Assembly (NCBI GenBank): GCA_022578965.1
Contig: MU400617.1
Span: 1-64,000 of the forward strand
Source: Xylaria sp. FL1777
Taxonomy: Eukaryota; Ascomycota; Sordariomycetes; Xylariales; Xylariaceae
Reading direction: 5' to 3'
Length of the DNA: 64,000 bases
Shown: positions 23,639-35,600 of the stretch, in pieces
Position numbering within the stretch: the stretch's first letter is position 1
Layout of the letters: the number at the start of each line of letters is the position of its first letter
The notes under the pieces: model-generated
Told to the model about the DNA's origin: nothing
The model's input: the letters and a program-made list of their open reading frames with translations, nothing else
Databases searched by the model: none
Translations under genes and position numbers: made by a program

Positions 23639-24576
23639 ATGCCTCTCAAGACTGCCCTCGTAACAGGGTGCAGCGCCGGTGGGCTGGGAGCGGCTATCGC
23701 AAGGTCCTTCCAAGAGGCCGGGTTCCATGTTTTTGCAACAGTTAGAGATCCTTCGAAGGTATGCAGCAGCCTAACAAACGCACCCAATGTTGAGGTACTG
23801 CCCTTAGATGTGACATCAGCTCCTTCTATCACAGCTTGTGCCACACATGTCTCACGTAAGACAGGGGGGACTTTAGACGTGCTGGTCAACAACGCTGGCG
23901 GTGGCTTTATTCAGCCGCTTCTCCATACTAGCATCGCAGAAGGGAAAGAGATCTTCGATGTAAATGTCTGGGGTATCCTTGCCATGGCGCAGGCATGCGC
24001 GCCCCTCTTGGTGGAGGCCAAGGGCGCCATGGTGAATATCTCGTCGATTGGTGGTACGAATCCCGTAGCATGGCAAGGTATGATTGAAACATAATATCTC
24101 CCAAAGTCAAGTTGGTAGTAGTCTAACGGAGCACAGGGATCTACAATAGTTCCAAGGCCGCCGCGACGTTCTTATCGGAAACATTGCGGTTTGAAATGGA
24201 ACCCCTGGGGGTTAGGGTAGTGACAGCCATGGTTGGGTCAGTTAAGACAGAGATCTACAGCAAGAAAAAGCTACGGTTGCCGGACGATTCGTGGTATAAG
24301 TCGATTGAGAAGATCATGGAGCGGCAAGCACGTGGCGAACTACAAGAGCCCACCAATGAGACTGCAGATGTAACGGCGGCAAACATCGTACGTGACACAG
24401 TGAATGGTGCTCGAGGTAAGATCTGGAGAGGTGGAAAGGCTGGGATGGTGAGCTATACGTCCTGGCTTCTTCCCACTGTGGTTATAGAGTGGATGATGCA
24501 AAAGCCTCGAGGGCTACCGGAACTTCGAGCGGAGTGTAGCAAGACTAGAGGAATTTCGGGGAAAGGGTCAGGATAG
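23639..24576 (+). CDS. Short-chain dehydrogenase, Ayr1-like
   Basis: Two exons, 23639-24077 and 24137-24576, separated by a 59-bp intron, give 292 aa. The splice was placed where it restores frame and produces GIYNSSKAA. Motifs: TGCSAGGLG cofactor loop (about residues 9-17), NNAGG (about 88), Ser in NISSIG (about 136) and YNSSK as the YxxxK pair. It resembles NADPH-dependent 1-acyldihydroxyacetone-phosphate reductases (Ayr1) and related cluster ketoreductases. The C-terminal stretch MVSYTSWLLPTVVIEWMM is hydrophobic and may associate with membrane. In contrast to the SDR at 15945 the catalytic set is intact, so this is the likelier ketoreductase of the pathway. Confidence 0.88.
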
Positions 24577-24987
24577 TGTGATGGAATTGTCGATCTAGGA
24601 AGGTGGTTTGAACCGAACTTGTTGACCGAGTTTTTAGTTTTTTTTTTCAAAGAAAAAGAAAAAAGTTAAGAAAAAAAAATTGCACTTTCACTGGCCATTT
24701 TGAGTATAATAACAACGGCCACTTTGACCGTCTGACTTGCATATATCACTTTCGCACTTGGTGTAAGATAACGGCCACTTTGACCGGCGTTCTGTGCTGG
24801 GGTTTTAAGATGTAAGACACCTACAGGTCTACAGGATGATAATCCTATAGTGCCACGCTAGACGCTACATGTAAGAAAGAAAAGGTAGGTACTGTCGATC
24901 ACAAGGCTGGCATATAATTAAAGTAGAAAATGAGCCGTTGATCAGTCTCGAAGGATTTTAGACATTTAAGTAGGTAACCAGGACGGT

Positions 24988-25206
24988 GGGCCACTACCAC
25001 ATACTTCCGACAATAAAAAATTAGATCAGAGGTGGGGTAAAATCCCATTTATTTTACAACAATTACACTTAATACACCACAATTACAACCTTATATTTCA
25101 CTGTAAGGAAATAAAGGGTATTATAGCTATAATAATTATAATACTGCCTTTTTTTTCATAAATAAAGCTGGAAATTCTGTTTGTCGGAGGGGTGTGGTAG
25201 TGGCCC
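24988..25206. mobile_element. MITE-like element, copy 1
   Basis: A 219-bp A+T-rich noncoding segment with terminal inverted repeats. The left end starts GGGCCACTACCACA and the right end reads TGTGGTAGTGGCCC; both continue inward to a TCCGACAA core. No coding capacity. A target-site duplication is not obvious. Confidence 0.65.
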
Positions 25207-25250
25207 ACAGATACCGGCCACTACCACACCCCTCCGACAAACAGAATTTC
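25171..25250. repeat. Perfect 35-bp inverted repeat with 10-base loop
   Basis: Arms 25171-25205 and 25216-25250 are exact reverse complements around CACAGATACC. The palindrome is made of the right end of MITE copy 1 and the left end of copy 2, and would form a strong hairpin or cruciform. Confidence 0.9.
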
Positions 25251-25447
25251 AACTAAAGAATCAAAGTATTAACTGCACTAAACATGCTAGAATTAAATGA
25301 AAAAAAAATAAATATTCTAATCCAATTAAATATAACTTAATTCAATTAAATAAATTAAATTAGAACATTAATTGTTGGAAAATAAACGGTAATTTAGTTC
25401 GTTTACCCCGCTAAATTCTTATTGTCGGTTGAATGTGGTAGTGGCCC
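25216..25447. mobile_element. MITE-like element, copy 2
   Basis: About 232 bp with the same terminal inverted repeats as copy 1 (GGCCACTACCACA at the left, TGTGGTAGTGGCCC at the right, CGACAA inward). Only about 10 bp separate it from copy 1. It has no coding capacity. Confidence 0.65.
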
Positions 25448-26776
25448 TCCATAAACCAGGGCTGTTAGGCAAGTATCCCGTGACTAAATGCAGCCTCCCA
25501 ATAAAAACCGCATACGCAGTATACTGCTTAAATGCAAGTTTGATTGGGTACCTTAAAATCCATCATGTGAAGGCTGCATAAACGGCCCATCATTCCACTT
25601 TTAATGTTACGGACGTACGCACAGCCGTTAAAGGATTATTATCCTGTAGGTAAGGTGGCCAATCGCTACGTTAGCCGCGCACCTTGCCTGCCTAGGTAAT
25701 TAATCAATTAAACCACTATCTACTACGTATGTAGTGCCTAGATACAGTAGAATCATTTTGGCTTGATTTAGCCTCACTAAGGCTGGAAACCTCACTGTAG
25801 ATCCGGAAGACCCGGAAGTTTATCTACACCACGCAGTATAACACACCTACTTAGGTGTCAATATAACTTCTTGTTTGTGTAGCTTAAGTATGCTTTTTAT
25901 GGTGACATGATTTCTATCTTATAATAGTTACATAGTTTTAAAAAGTGCACTCAATTAATACAGTAGTCGCATACAAAAGCCTTGTAGGAATAGAATGGGG
26001 AAAGCGACAGCAGCTGAAAGACTTACTTACAACCCAAACCCTTCCTGAGGCCCTTACGCAGATTCCCCCACGCCTGCCATGTAGTTTGTGCTTGTCGTCG
26101 GAGCCGTCCGAGTCTACTGCGTATGGCTCGTTTCGCCATATCGGCTGTTGAGCCGGGTTCCGAGTTTCAGTTGGATGAGTAACCATGCCCCTCCCCCTCA
26201 CTACACGCATGGAGTCGTAAGTAGTGGCTAACGCGCGCCTATCTATAGCAAGGCAAATAAAGCCCACTGTATGCGTAAGTCATAGGGCCCTGCTGGTAAA
26301 CCCGCCTCCAGTCATCATCTGCGGGGCCGAGGGTAGGTTTGAAACCGGTCCCGAGTCTGGCTCTTGAGCTGGGGCTCCCATACGATGTAAGGTAGGGTAG
26401 GCACTTAACTTTTTCCCATTGCCATTACCGTACGACATGGAACAAAAAGACCTCTTCTATACTATATAGTTACATAGGCTTCACACGAGGATATTAGAGA
26501 CCCTCACGCAACAACACGTATTCATTACCTATCCCGAGGTGCCCCCCTTTACACGGGCCTTCAATTCCTAGATACGTGGAGACATTGGTGGCACTAAGAT
26601 GGGTTTAGGTTGCGGTATAGATATCAGAACGTGAGGTGTTAAAATCCAGGGCGGTCAGTCCTCCCGACTTCTATATTGAACGAACGGCTAGCTCTCTCAT
26701 TAGTGTCTGGTATCTACTACTTCAAGCTAAAGGATAAAAGCAACAACATCACGGATTTCCTTCCTTTTGTATCAAG

Positions 26777-28848
26777 ATGACAAGCACTCGACAGCAGCCA
26801 GGATACGCCTGCGAAGAATGTCGACGACGCAAAAGCCGGTGTGATCGAGTAAGGCCCCAGTGTGGCTTTTGTGTTGAGAATGGCTCTGCTTGTATCATTG
26901 CTTCTAATAGACCGGCGAGGGGCCCCAAAAGGGGCCAGCTCAAGGCCTTGCGGTCACGTATAGCGACTCTGGAACGGGAACTAGGCGAACGGACCTCGAA
27001 TATCGAACCCAGTGATATATCTGTGAACCATGATTTTTCAGCTCTTGACCCGGTACTATTCGAAGACATAACGATTCTTGACCCCAATAGGGCCGACATA
27101 GAGGAGAGCACTAGAGCCTTCGAGTCCGTAGTACCCGATGAAGATACTATGAATGGAACACAGGCCCCGATCATGGCATATGGGACATCTGAAGCATCAC
27201 TATCACCTGTAATATCGCCAGCCTCTGCTGTCTTTTCAGCATACGGCGACACGACATGGCACGATGGAACGATCTCAGCATTCACGAAAGTCTCGCCTGT
27301 TGCCCCGTCAAATCAACCTCTCGATGGCCTCAACATTACAAATCTTATGCGAACAGACTTGTAAGCGCTTTCTCTCTCGACACTACGATAAGTTAAGACA
27401 TTAATTCCCGTACCTCACACAGAGACCAGTTATATTTTGAAAGATTCCACGTCGTCGGCCCGATCATCCATAAAGGGCGCTACTTGGCCTGGGCGAACCA
27501 TGAAAATCTATCACCAGCACGTGTCTGCCTACGCTCAGCAATACGCACAGTAGCCTCAGCCATGTCAGCCTCCTTCCGGTCTATCAGCAATGCTCTGTAC
27601 ACCGAAACTTGCCGTCTCCTCAAGAATGTACGGTGCACGCAACCGTATGGAAGCGCATCCTGGGCAGGAAATAACAAAGCAATTCCTCTCGAAAAGATAC
27701 AAGCGTTACTGCTCCTAGCTCACTATGAGCTACTATGCGTCGACGAACACGAGGCTATGCTCACTGCCGGTCGAGCATTCCGTCTAGTGCAAATGGCGCG
27801 CTTGTATGATGTAGACAAGCCCGATGGCTTGGAGACGAACCCTGAGGATTTCGTCGTGGCTGAGGAGAAAAGACGAGCATTTTGGCTCGCTTTTACGCTC
27901 GATCGTTTCCTCTGCTCTCGCGATGAGTTTCCTTTGACGCTGCGGGAAGAAATGGTAAGTGCCGCATCCATCGCTGGGGGTGTTGTTTGCTCCCTGTTGA
28001 GATTATGATCGAAAATTGACGATTTTACTTTTTGTAGACAAATACACGCCTTCCAGCTCCCGAGACCAACTTCCAGCAGAACCAACCCATCCGGATGGAC
28101 TTCTTGTGTGATACTATGAACACCAGCGGGCTTCGCAACCTACCGATTTTTGGAGAATGTATAGTTCTGGCAGTCCTTCAAGGCCGGTGCATGGCTCACC
28201 GGCAGCAGTCGGTAGCTACGGGTAGGGCGCTCTCTGACTCCGAAGCCCGCGACTTCTGGGCTCATCATGAATTACTAACAAATACATTGGAGAGGCGAAC
28301 TAAGATGCTCGAGCAAAGTGCGCAAGCTCTAGTCGACTGCGATCCTATGGTATTGTTCACGCACATGCTGGGACACAGTGCCGTCATCTACTTGAGCGGA
28401 ACGGCTGAAAGGGCCCCTTGGAGAACTGTCGACTGCCGGCGTATGGCCCTCGCCTGTGAAGAACGGGCTCGGCGAGCCGCCTGTGAAGTAGTGCGCCTTG
28501 CTAAAGCAGTACCGGGCATGAGTTGTTTTAAGGTATGACCCCCACGTCTATGGACTGTGATGTGTACTAATCACGTAGGCGTAGACCCATCCATTCTTGC
28601 CGAGCCTGATCGCCAGCACTGCGTCCTTCTTAGCAGCACAAACCAAGGACCAGAAGTTTGAAAATAATATAGTGGCTAGCAGCGAAAGCGCAGAACAGCT
28701 AATCAAGCTGCTACAAGATCTGGAGGGAGTGAGCAATCTCGCACGGAATCTACTTCGGGCTCTTAAGACGAGTGTCACTACCCCCATAGTTCCATGCAAG
28801 GTGCCGCTTATGGAAACCGAAAACTGGGGTTCTTTTAGCTATTCTTGA
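26777..28848 (+). CDS. Zn2Cys6 transcription factor with fungal_trans domain
   Basis: Four exons (26777-27360, 27423-27954, 28038-28532, 28585-28848), all in phase, give 624 aa. The N-terminal zinc cluster (about residues 12-39) has six Cys in C-x2-C-x6-C-x6-C-x2-C-x6-C order ([13 protein letters not shown]...), followed by a basic linker (RGPKRGQLK) and a short coiled coil ([14 protein letters not shown]) for dimerisation. After the first intron comes the fungal_trans middle homology region, opening [15 protein letters not shown]. It is nuclear and probably activates the cluster. It lies directly upstream of the NR-PKS in the same orientation. Paired CGGAGT-type sites in cluster promoters suit a dimeric protein of this class; that link is inference. 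Confidence 0.92.
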
Positions 28849-29615
28849 ATGTAGCTCTTAATCATATCCTTCTTTACTGTGAACAACTGCTAAATATGAT
28901 ATAATCTACTGAATACTTCGTTGACAGCGGCTATGTAGAATTCTTGAAAGAAGAAACACTTCAAGTGTCTTCATACCACGAGGAAAGCCTGCTCTGATGA
29001 CTGGTAATGAGGCTTAGATTAAGTAACGTGATCTCCTAATGCCTTTTAGCGGAGGCCTGTACAGCTTTCCGTGGTTAACCAATCGTTCCCTTCCCCCCCG
29101 CCCCCTTTTTTTCTTCGCTACTACATATCATCGAACAAAGATATATGTTTGGTTAAGTCGAAGTTTAGAACACCTTGTACTGCTATGGACAGGGAATTGC
29201 GGTAATGTAGTCCTACTTTGCGACGGATCCGCACAGAAGTTTCGGACTCTCTTTTCGCCGGAACAAAAGGAGAGAAGAGATTGATCTACTGTGCGAATCA
29301 GAAAATAATACGATGCTCCCTGTTATCATAAGACCGAGGATAGACAAGGTACTTTGGATCGAAACCGAGAATGGTAGAATATTTGATTCATACGGAGTGG
29401 TGACTGGTTCTGCTAGATATCTCATCATGAGAAGGGTTAGACTATTGTAATATCTTGTGGTTGATGATAAATACTCTCAATCACCTGACACTTGCATTGC
29501 TGTAAATCTCAGTTGATACACATGCTTGGTACTCTCACGCTTCATCATCATAGCCTTCACCTTCTGTTCTTAAGCATACACTTTACATTGTGTTAACCAA
29601 TCATATCGATAGAGG
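28849..29615. promoter_or_regulatory. NR-PKS upstream region
   Basis: A 767-bp region between the regulator and the NR-PKS. A CGGAGT site is at 29393-29398 and a TTCGGACTC variant near 29241. No gene is supported. Confidence 0.45.
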
Positions 29616-32600
29616 ATGGAGCACGTAGCCGAAACATTGAAGCACATCGACACATGTGATCCAACGATCTTTGTGTTTGGCTCACAGGTGCTTTCTCCTA
29701 ATAAGCAGTGCCTCACTAAACTTCTGCGACCTCTCACGGATGGTCAAGCACCGCAATGGGTTTTCGACGCAGTATCAGGATTACCAACTTACTGGAGCAC
29801 ATTGACGCAAAAGATACCAGAGCTCGCTGGGGCGATACCAGGCGAAATTCTTCTCGCGGATCTTGACTCCTGGTTACGACACGGCCTACCGGACGGAGAA
29901 CAGGCGGCGAGCTTACCCAACATCATTCTCACGCCGCTAGTCATAATTAGCCAACTCACACAATATTGGCACTACCTCGAGCACGCATACCAGCAAAGAG
30001 ATGAAAGCAGCACCGATCTTCAGGCAGCCCTGGTGGCGCAGGACAAGCAACATGGAGCTAGGGCAGAGACATTGGGCTTCTGCATCGGGCTTCTTAGCTC
30101 CTTTGCTGTTGCCAGTTCAGGCAACCAGCAAGAGTTTGAACGATATGCAGCCGTAGCAGTACGGTTAGCCATGATCACAGGAGCCCTAGCTGATGCCCAA
30201 GAGGGCAGAAGTAAAGGTATCGGCCAAGGTCGCTCTGTGGCGTACGCAACAGCCTGGCGAAATGCCCAACAGGGTAAGGAGATGTTGAAGGTTGTCGAAG
30301 ACTTGTCACCGGAAGCCTATATTTCAGTCCTGTTTGACGAGGAACGCGCTACCGTCACTTCATCGAAGCGTAAAGCCCCCATCTTAGTAAAGCAATTGCG
30401 CGTCCTCGGTATTACAGCTGCAGAACTGGGGCTCCATGCCCGCGTCCACAACCCATACCCGAACCTCCTACGATACACGGACGCGTTGATAGAATTATGT
30501 CGTGATACCGACGGGTTGCGATTCCCAGACGCAGCAGACTTGGCACTTTCCACATATTCGAATGCGGTTGATGGTGACAAGACAGTCCCATTAGGGGCCG
30601 GTAGTCTCCACGAGATGGCGCTTCGCGCCGTTTTGGTTCAGCAATGCAACTGGTATGGAACATTCTCATCAATAGTGAATACAAAAGGTGACGCAAACAT
30701 CGGCAAGATAGTGTCGTTTGGACCAGAACCATGCATCCCTCCCTCGATGACAACCCGCCTTGGACCCCGGCTTATTAACTTTTCGGCTTTGAGTGAAGAG
30801 GAGAAGCCTCAGCCATCAATGCTAAAGCCTCCACCTATGGTTAAGTCAGATCCTCTGAATGATCCCGAGCCTTTGCCGAGTCAAACCAGTTCACCACCGC
30901 AACAGCGGCAGCCAGCAGTGACTGGCTTCAAAAATCTGGATGAAGACGTTATCGCAGTGATAGGGATGTCTATCAAGGTTGCTGGTGCCGACGACGTGAA
31001 CGAATTCTCACGGATGCTACAAACCGGGGTGTCGCAACACGAAGAAGTCGGCGCCGACCGGATCCAGCGCGACACACTCTTTAGGGATCAGCCTAAGCAA
31101 AAGCTGTACGGCAACTTCATTCGTGACATTGATTCATTTGACCACAAGTTCTTCAAGCGAAGCCCACGCGAGTCGGCCACGATGGACCCCCAACAGCGGC
31201 TTTTCATGCAAGCCGCTTATCAAGCCGTCGAGCAATCCGGGTACTTTGCAGAGACAACGAGCAATGGGGACGCCACTTTGCGCGATAAAGCGCATGTCGG
31301 AGTCTATGTTGGATCTTGTGCAGGGGATTATGAACGTCATACAGCTTGTCATGCGCCTAATGCGTTCAGCGCAACCGGGGTCTTGAGAAGTTTCGTGCCG
31401 GGCAAGGTGTCCCACCACTTCGGTGTGAGTCGCTCTCGTATGCTGTCCTTCGGAGTGATATGCTAACTTAATTGTACTAGTGGACGGGTCCGGCTATGGT
31501 ATTCGACACTACATGTTCTTCATCGGCTGTGGCAATCCACACAGCTTGTCGCGCCATAAAGTCAGGTGAATGCACTGCCGCATTAGCTGGAGGTATCAAT
31601 ACCATGACCAATATCCTGCCATTTCAAGACTTGTCGGCCGCTAGTTTCTTAAGCACCACCGGTCAAAGCAAGCCTTTTGACGACGCGGCCGATGGGTATT
31701 GCCGTGGAGAGGGTATTGCTTGCGTTTTCCTAAAGAAGCTATCCGACGCCGTAGCCGATGGTAATACAGTCCTGGCATGTATCGCCAGCACAGCCGTGCA
31801 TCAAAATCAAAACTGTACGCCGCTCTTTGTGCCTAACTCTCCGTCTTTGTCGCAGCTTTTTAGACAAGTTATTAAAGAGGCTAAGGTAAAGCCAAGCGAT
31901 ATTTCGCTTGTGGAGGCGCACGGTACCGGCACCCCCGTTGGTGACCCGGCCGAGTACGAGAGCATCCGTATGGCTCTCGGAGGTCCCATAAGAGAACAGC
32001 CACTGCCTATAGGTTCAGTAAAGGGGCACATCGGCCATACAGAAGGCACATCAGGTGTGATCGCTTTAATCAAAATCATTACCTTAATGCATGGCGGTTT
32101 TCTTCCTAAGCAAGCTAGCTTCTCCAAGATGAGCCATCGTATCAACGTACAGCCAGACGATATGATCGAGGTGGTCACCTCACAGCGTCCGTGGGTTGCC
32201 GAGCGCAAGATCGCGCTTCTCAATAATTATGGTGCTAGCGGCTCTAACGCAAGCATGGTCGTTACTGAGTCACCACTGGGCTGTAGCGGCTGGATTGGCG
32301 CTCCTATCCGCATCGAGAACAGTGGTCAGATGAATCGCTTCCCTTTTTGGTTGACTGGAATGGATGCAAGCAGTATTGCCGCCTACTGTGCAAAGTTGGT
32401 TGAGTTCCTGAGGACAATGCGTCCAAAGGATGTCACTCTATCTGATGTGTCATTTGCCGTGAACAAACAGTCAAACCGCGGCTTACCAAAGGGGCTCATG
32501 TTCAGCTGCCGTTCTATCACCGAGTTGGATCAAATTCTGAACGAAGTTGCAAGCGATAACGGCGGCCAGGCGGTAACGACCAAGCCTGAGCGTCCCGTCA

Positions 32601-35600
32601 TCTTATGCTTCGGTGGGCAAGTTTCGACATTTATTGGACTAGATCGAAGACTGTACGAAAGCGTAGCGCTACTGCGCTGTCACCTAGACCAGTGTAATGA
32701 AGTCATCATATCGCTAGGGCTTGATAGCATATATCCGGAGATTTTTTCGCAAAAAACTGTTCAAGATACAGTCAAGTTGCAGACGATGCTATTCGCGATG
32801 CAGTACGCTTCGGCCAAAGCCTGGATGGACTGCGGCCTCGAGTCAAAAGTAGTCGCTGTCGTGGGTCACAGTTTTGGCGAGATCACGGCTTTGTGTGTTG
32901 CGGGAGTGCTGACCCTAGAGGATACGGTGAAGCTGATTGCCGGCCGTGCAAGGCTTGTCCAAGACCAAGATGTTTGGGGATCGGATCCAGGGGCAATGAT
33001 TGCCATCGAAGCCGACGAGGCGCTGGTGCATGAGCTACTCACGGACTCGAACGCAAAGAGCAAAGAGTCTGCAATCTGTCCAGCAAGTATCGCTTGTTAT
33101 AATGGACCACGCAGCTACACGCTCGCCGGTTCCACCAAGGCTATTGATGCGGTTGCTGAGACACTAAAGAACACGATAAAGTTCTCCTCTGTAAAAAGCA
33201 AGAGACTTAATGTCACCAATGCATTCCACTCCGGGCTCGTTGAGCCGCTGATGGAAAAACTAGGGCGAGTTGGCCAGAGCCTCAAGTTCAACAACCCTTT
33301 GATTCCAGTCGAGTGCGCAACCGAGACCAAATCTACTGGACATTTCGGCGCCCACTTTGTATCGAATCATATGCGACAGCCAGTCTTCTTCAACCACGCC
33401 GTTCAGCGTCTAGCCGCAGAACATCCACAGGCCATTTTCCTTGAGGCAGGCTCAAGCTCAACTATCACCGTTATGGCGAGTCGTGCTCTTAGTACCAATG
33501 TTCCAGACACGCACAGTTTTCAAGCCGTTAACGTGACTGGTAATAAGGGCTTTGATGGTCTGGCAGACGCGACTTTGTCATTATGGAAACACGGTCTCCG
33601 CGTATCTTTTTGGGGACATCACGCGTTACAGGCGCAAGAGTACTTCCCCTTGTTACTTCCACCATACCAATTTAAGAAGAGCCGTCATTGGTTAGAGATC
33701 AAATCGCCTCGGGAAGTTATCGAGAAAGCGGCTGCCGCACTCGTAGCTGGCAGCCCAGGAATGGCAAGACTGGATGATAATGGAGACAGGCGACAAAAAA
33801 ATCAGCTTGCTCTGTGGACTTTGGTCGAATCTCAGAACATCAACGGCGAAAATAAAGCCAAGCAAACTTGGTACCGTTTCCGGATAAACACGGGGTCAGA
33901 GAAGTACAGAAACTTCGTGTCAGGCCACCTCATAGCGCAGACAGCACCGATCTGCCCTGCTACGCTAGAGATAGACATGGCCATTGAAGCACTTTTCAGC
34001 GTAAGGCCACAGTGGAAAGAGGCGGGTTTAAAGCCGGTGGTGCGTAACATGGTGAACCATGCACCCGTTTGCGTTGATCCATCTCGGGATGTTTTGCTCG
34101 ATTTCACTCCTGCTGATGGATCAGACTTGCTGTGGAGTTGGTCCATATCGAGTGTGAAAGCAAACAACAACACACAGAGTAATCGTCAGGTCCATGCGGA
34201 GGGCACAATTCACATGCGCGAGCCCACTGACCCCGCTTACGTGCAAGAGTTTTCTCGCTTTGAACGCCTCGTTAGTCATAGTCGATGTAGGGCATTATTG
34301 AATCCCGACTTCACTGATCTTGATGACATTGAGGTGCTTCAAGGGCGCAACGTCTACCGGTCATTTAGCGAGGTAGTTGACTACGGCGACCTGTATCGCG
34401 GTGTCAAATGTGTTGTAGGCCACAAGGACGAGAGCGCAGGCCGCGTCCACAAGCAGCACCAAGGAGAAACGTGGCTTGATGTCCCGCTAAGTGATTGCTT
34501 CAGCCAAGTTGGTGGCATGTGGGTTAATATGATGACGGATTGCGGCCAAGATGATATGTACATCGCAACAGCATGCGACATGTCAATGCGCTCCCCTCGA
34601 TCCACTGTCACCCTCGATGGCAGGGGAAATGGCCCTGACGCGTGGGACGTGTTGGCACGACATACGAGGCAGTCAGAGGGGGGATATACAACTGATATCT
34701 TCGTGTTCGATGCAACGTCAGGTGTCCTGGCCGAGGTCTTTTTTGGCATCCAGTATGCGCGTGTCGCTAAGGCGTCAATGAGGAAGATTCTATCACGGCT
34801 GACAACTGATGAGACTGTATTGAAAACCAAGGTAATTGATTCTTTGCCGCCTACCGCCAGTAAAGTCAGTACGGCCCTTAATCTAGAACCCATGGAGAAA
34901 GGCAGGAAGCAGTTGACTGAACAAGAGAAGAGCGCCAAGAAGAGCGTCAAGAACAAAGCGTCTGGTCGCCCTGATATTACAAACGAAGTCAGGAACTTAC
35001 TGGCTAACGTGTCAGGCATTGAGGCGAACGAGATTACGCTTGACTCGGAATTGGCCGAATTAGGCATCGACTCGCTGATGGGAATGGAGCTGGCTCGTGA
35101 GGTCGAGACAGTATTCCAATGCGAGTTTGACCTTGGTCAGCTCATGGAGGCTTTTACCCTCTCTGAGCTGGTTGGAGTTATTGCCAAGGTCATTTCTGGG
35201 GCCGACGAGGGAAATATTGGCACAAATGCAAGCGTTACGTCCTCTGATACAGAGCCCGAGGACGAAAGCACGAGCAATGCATTATCGGACTCTAGTTACG
35301 AAGAGATCATACCAACACCTCTCTCAAATGCAGGGGCAGGAGGATCGAATCCGAATGGCGATTTGACACTATCTCGGACCGATATCCTCGAGAGCTTTGG
35401 AGAAGTCAAAATGCTCTCAGACAAGCTCATTCGGGATGCCAATCTAGATAACATGGACAGTCTCGTAATTGCCGGTACCAATAGTCTCTGTGCTGCGCTC
35501 ATTGTAGAGGCTATGGAGAAGCTTGGTTCGCCTCTTCGTGCCGCCACTCCGGGCCAAACTCTGCCGCGGGTGAAGGTCCTCCCAGAACATGATCGCCTTA

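Larger units (their letters stand above)
24577..26776. other. Long intergenic region with two MITE-like elements
   Basis: Lies between the Ayr1-like SDR and the regulator gene. It contains a 17-base direct repeat at 24714-24730 and 24770-24786, two MITE-like elements at 24988-25447 (listed separately), and otherwise sequence without recognised genes. The last several hundred bases form the promoter of the Zn2Cys6 gene. Confidence 0.6.

Noticed and set aside
25938..26267. 109-codon minus-strand frame upstream of the regulator gene
   Set aside because: No domain, unusual composition and no splice-supported extension; most likely chance.
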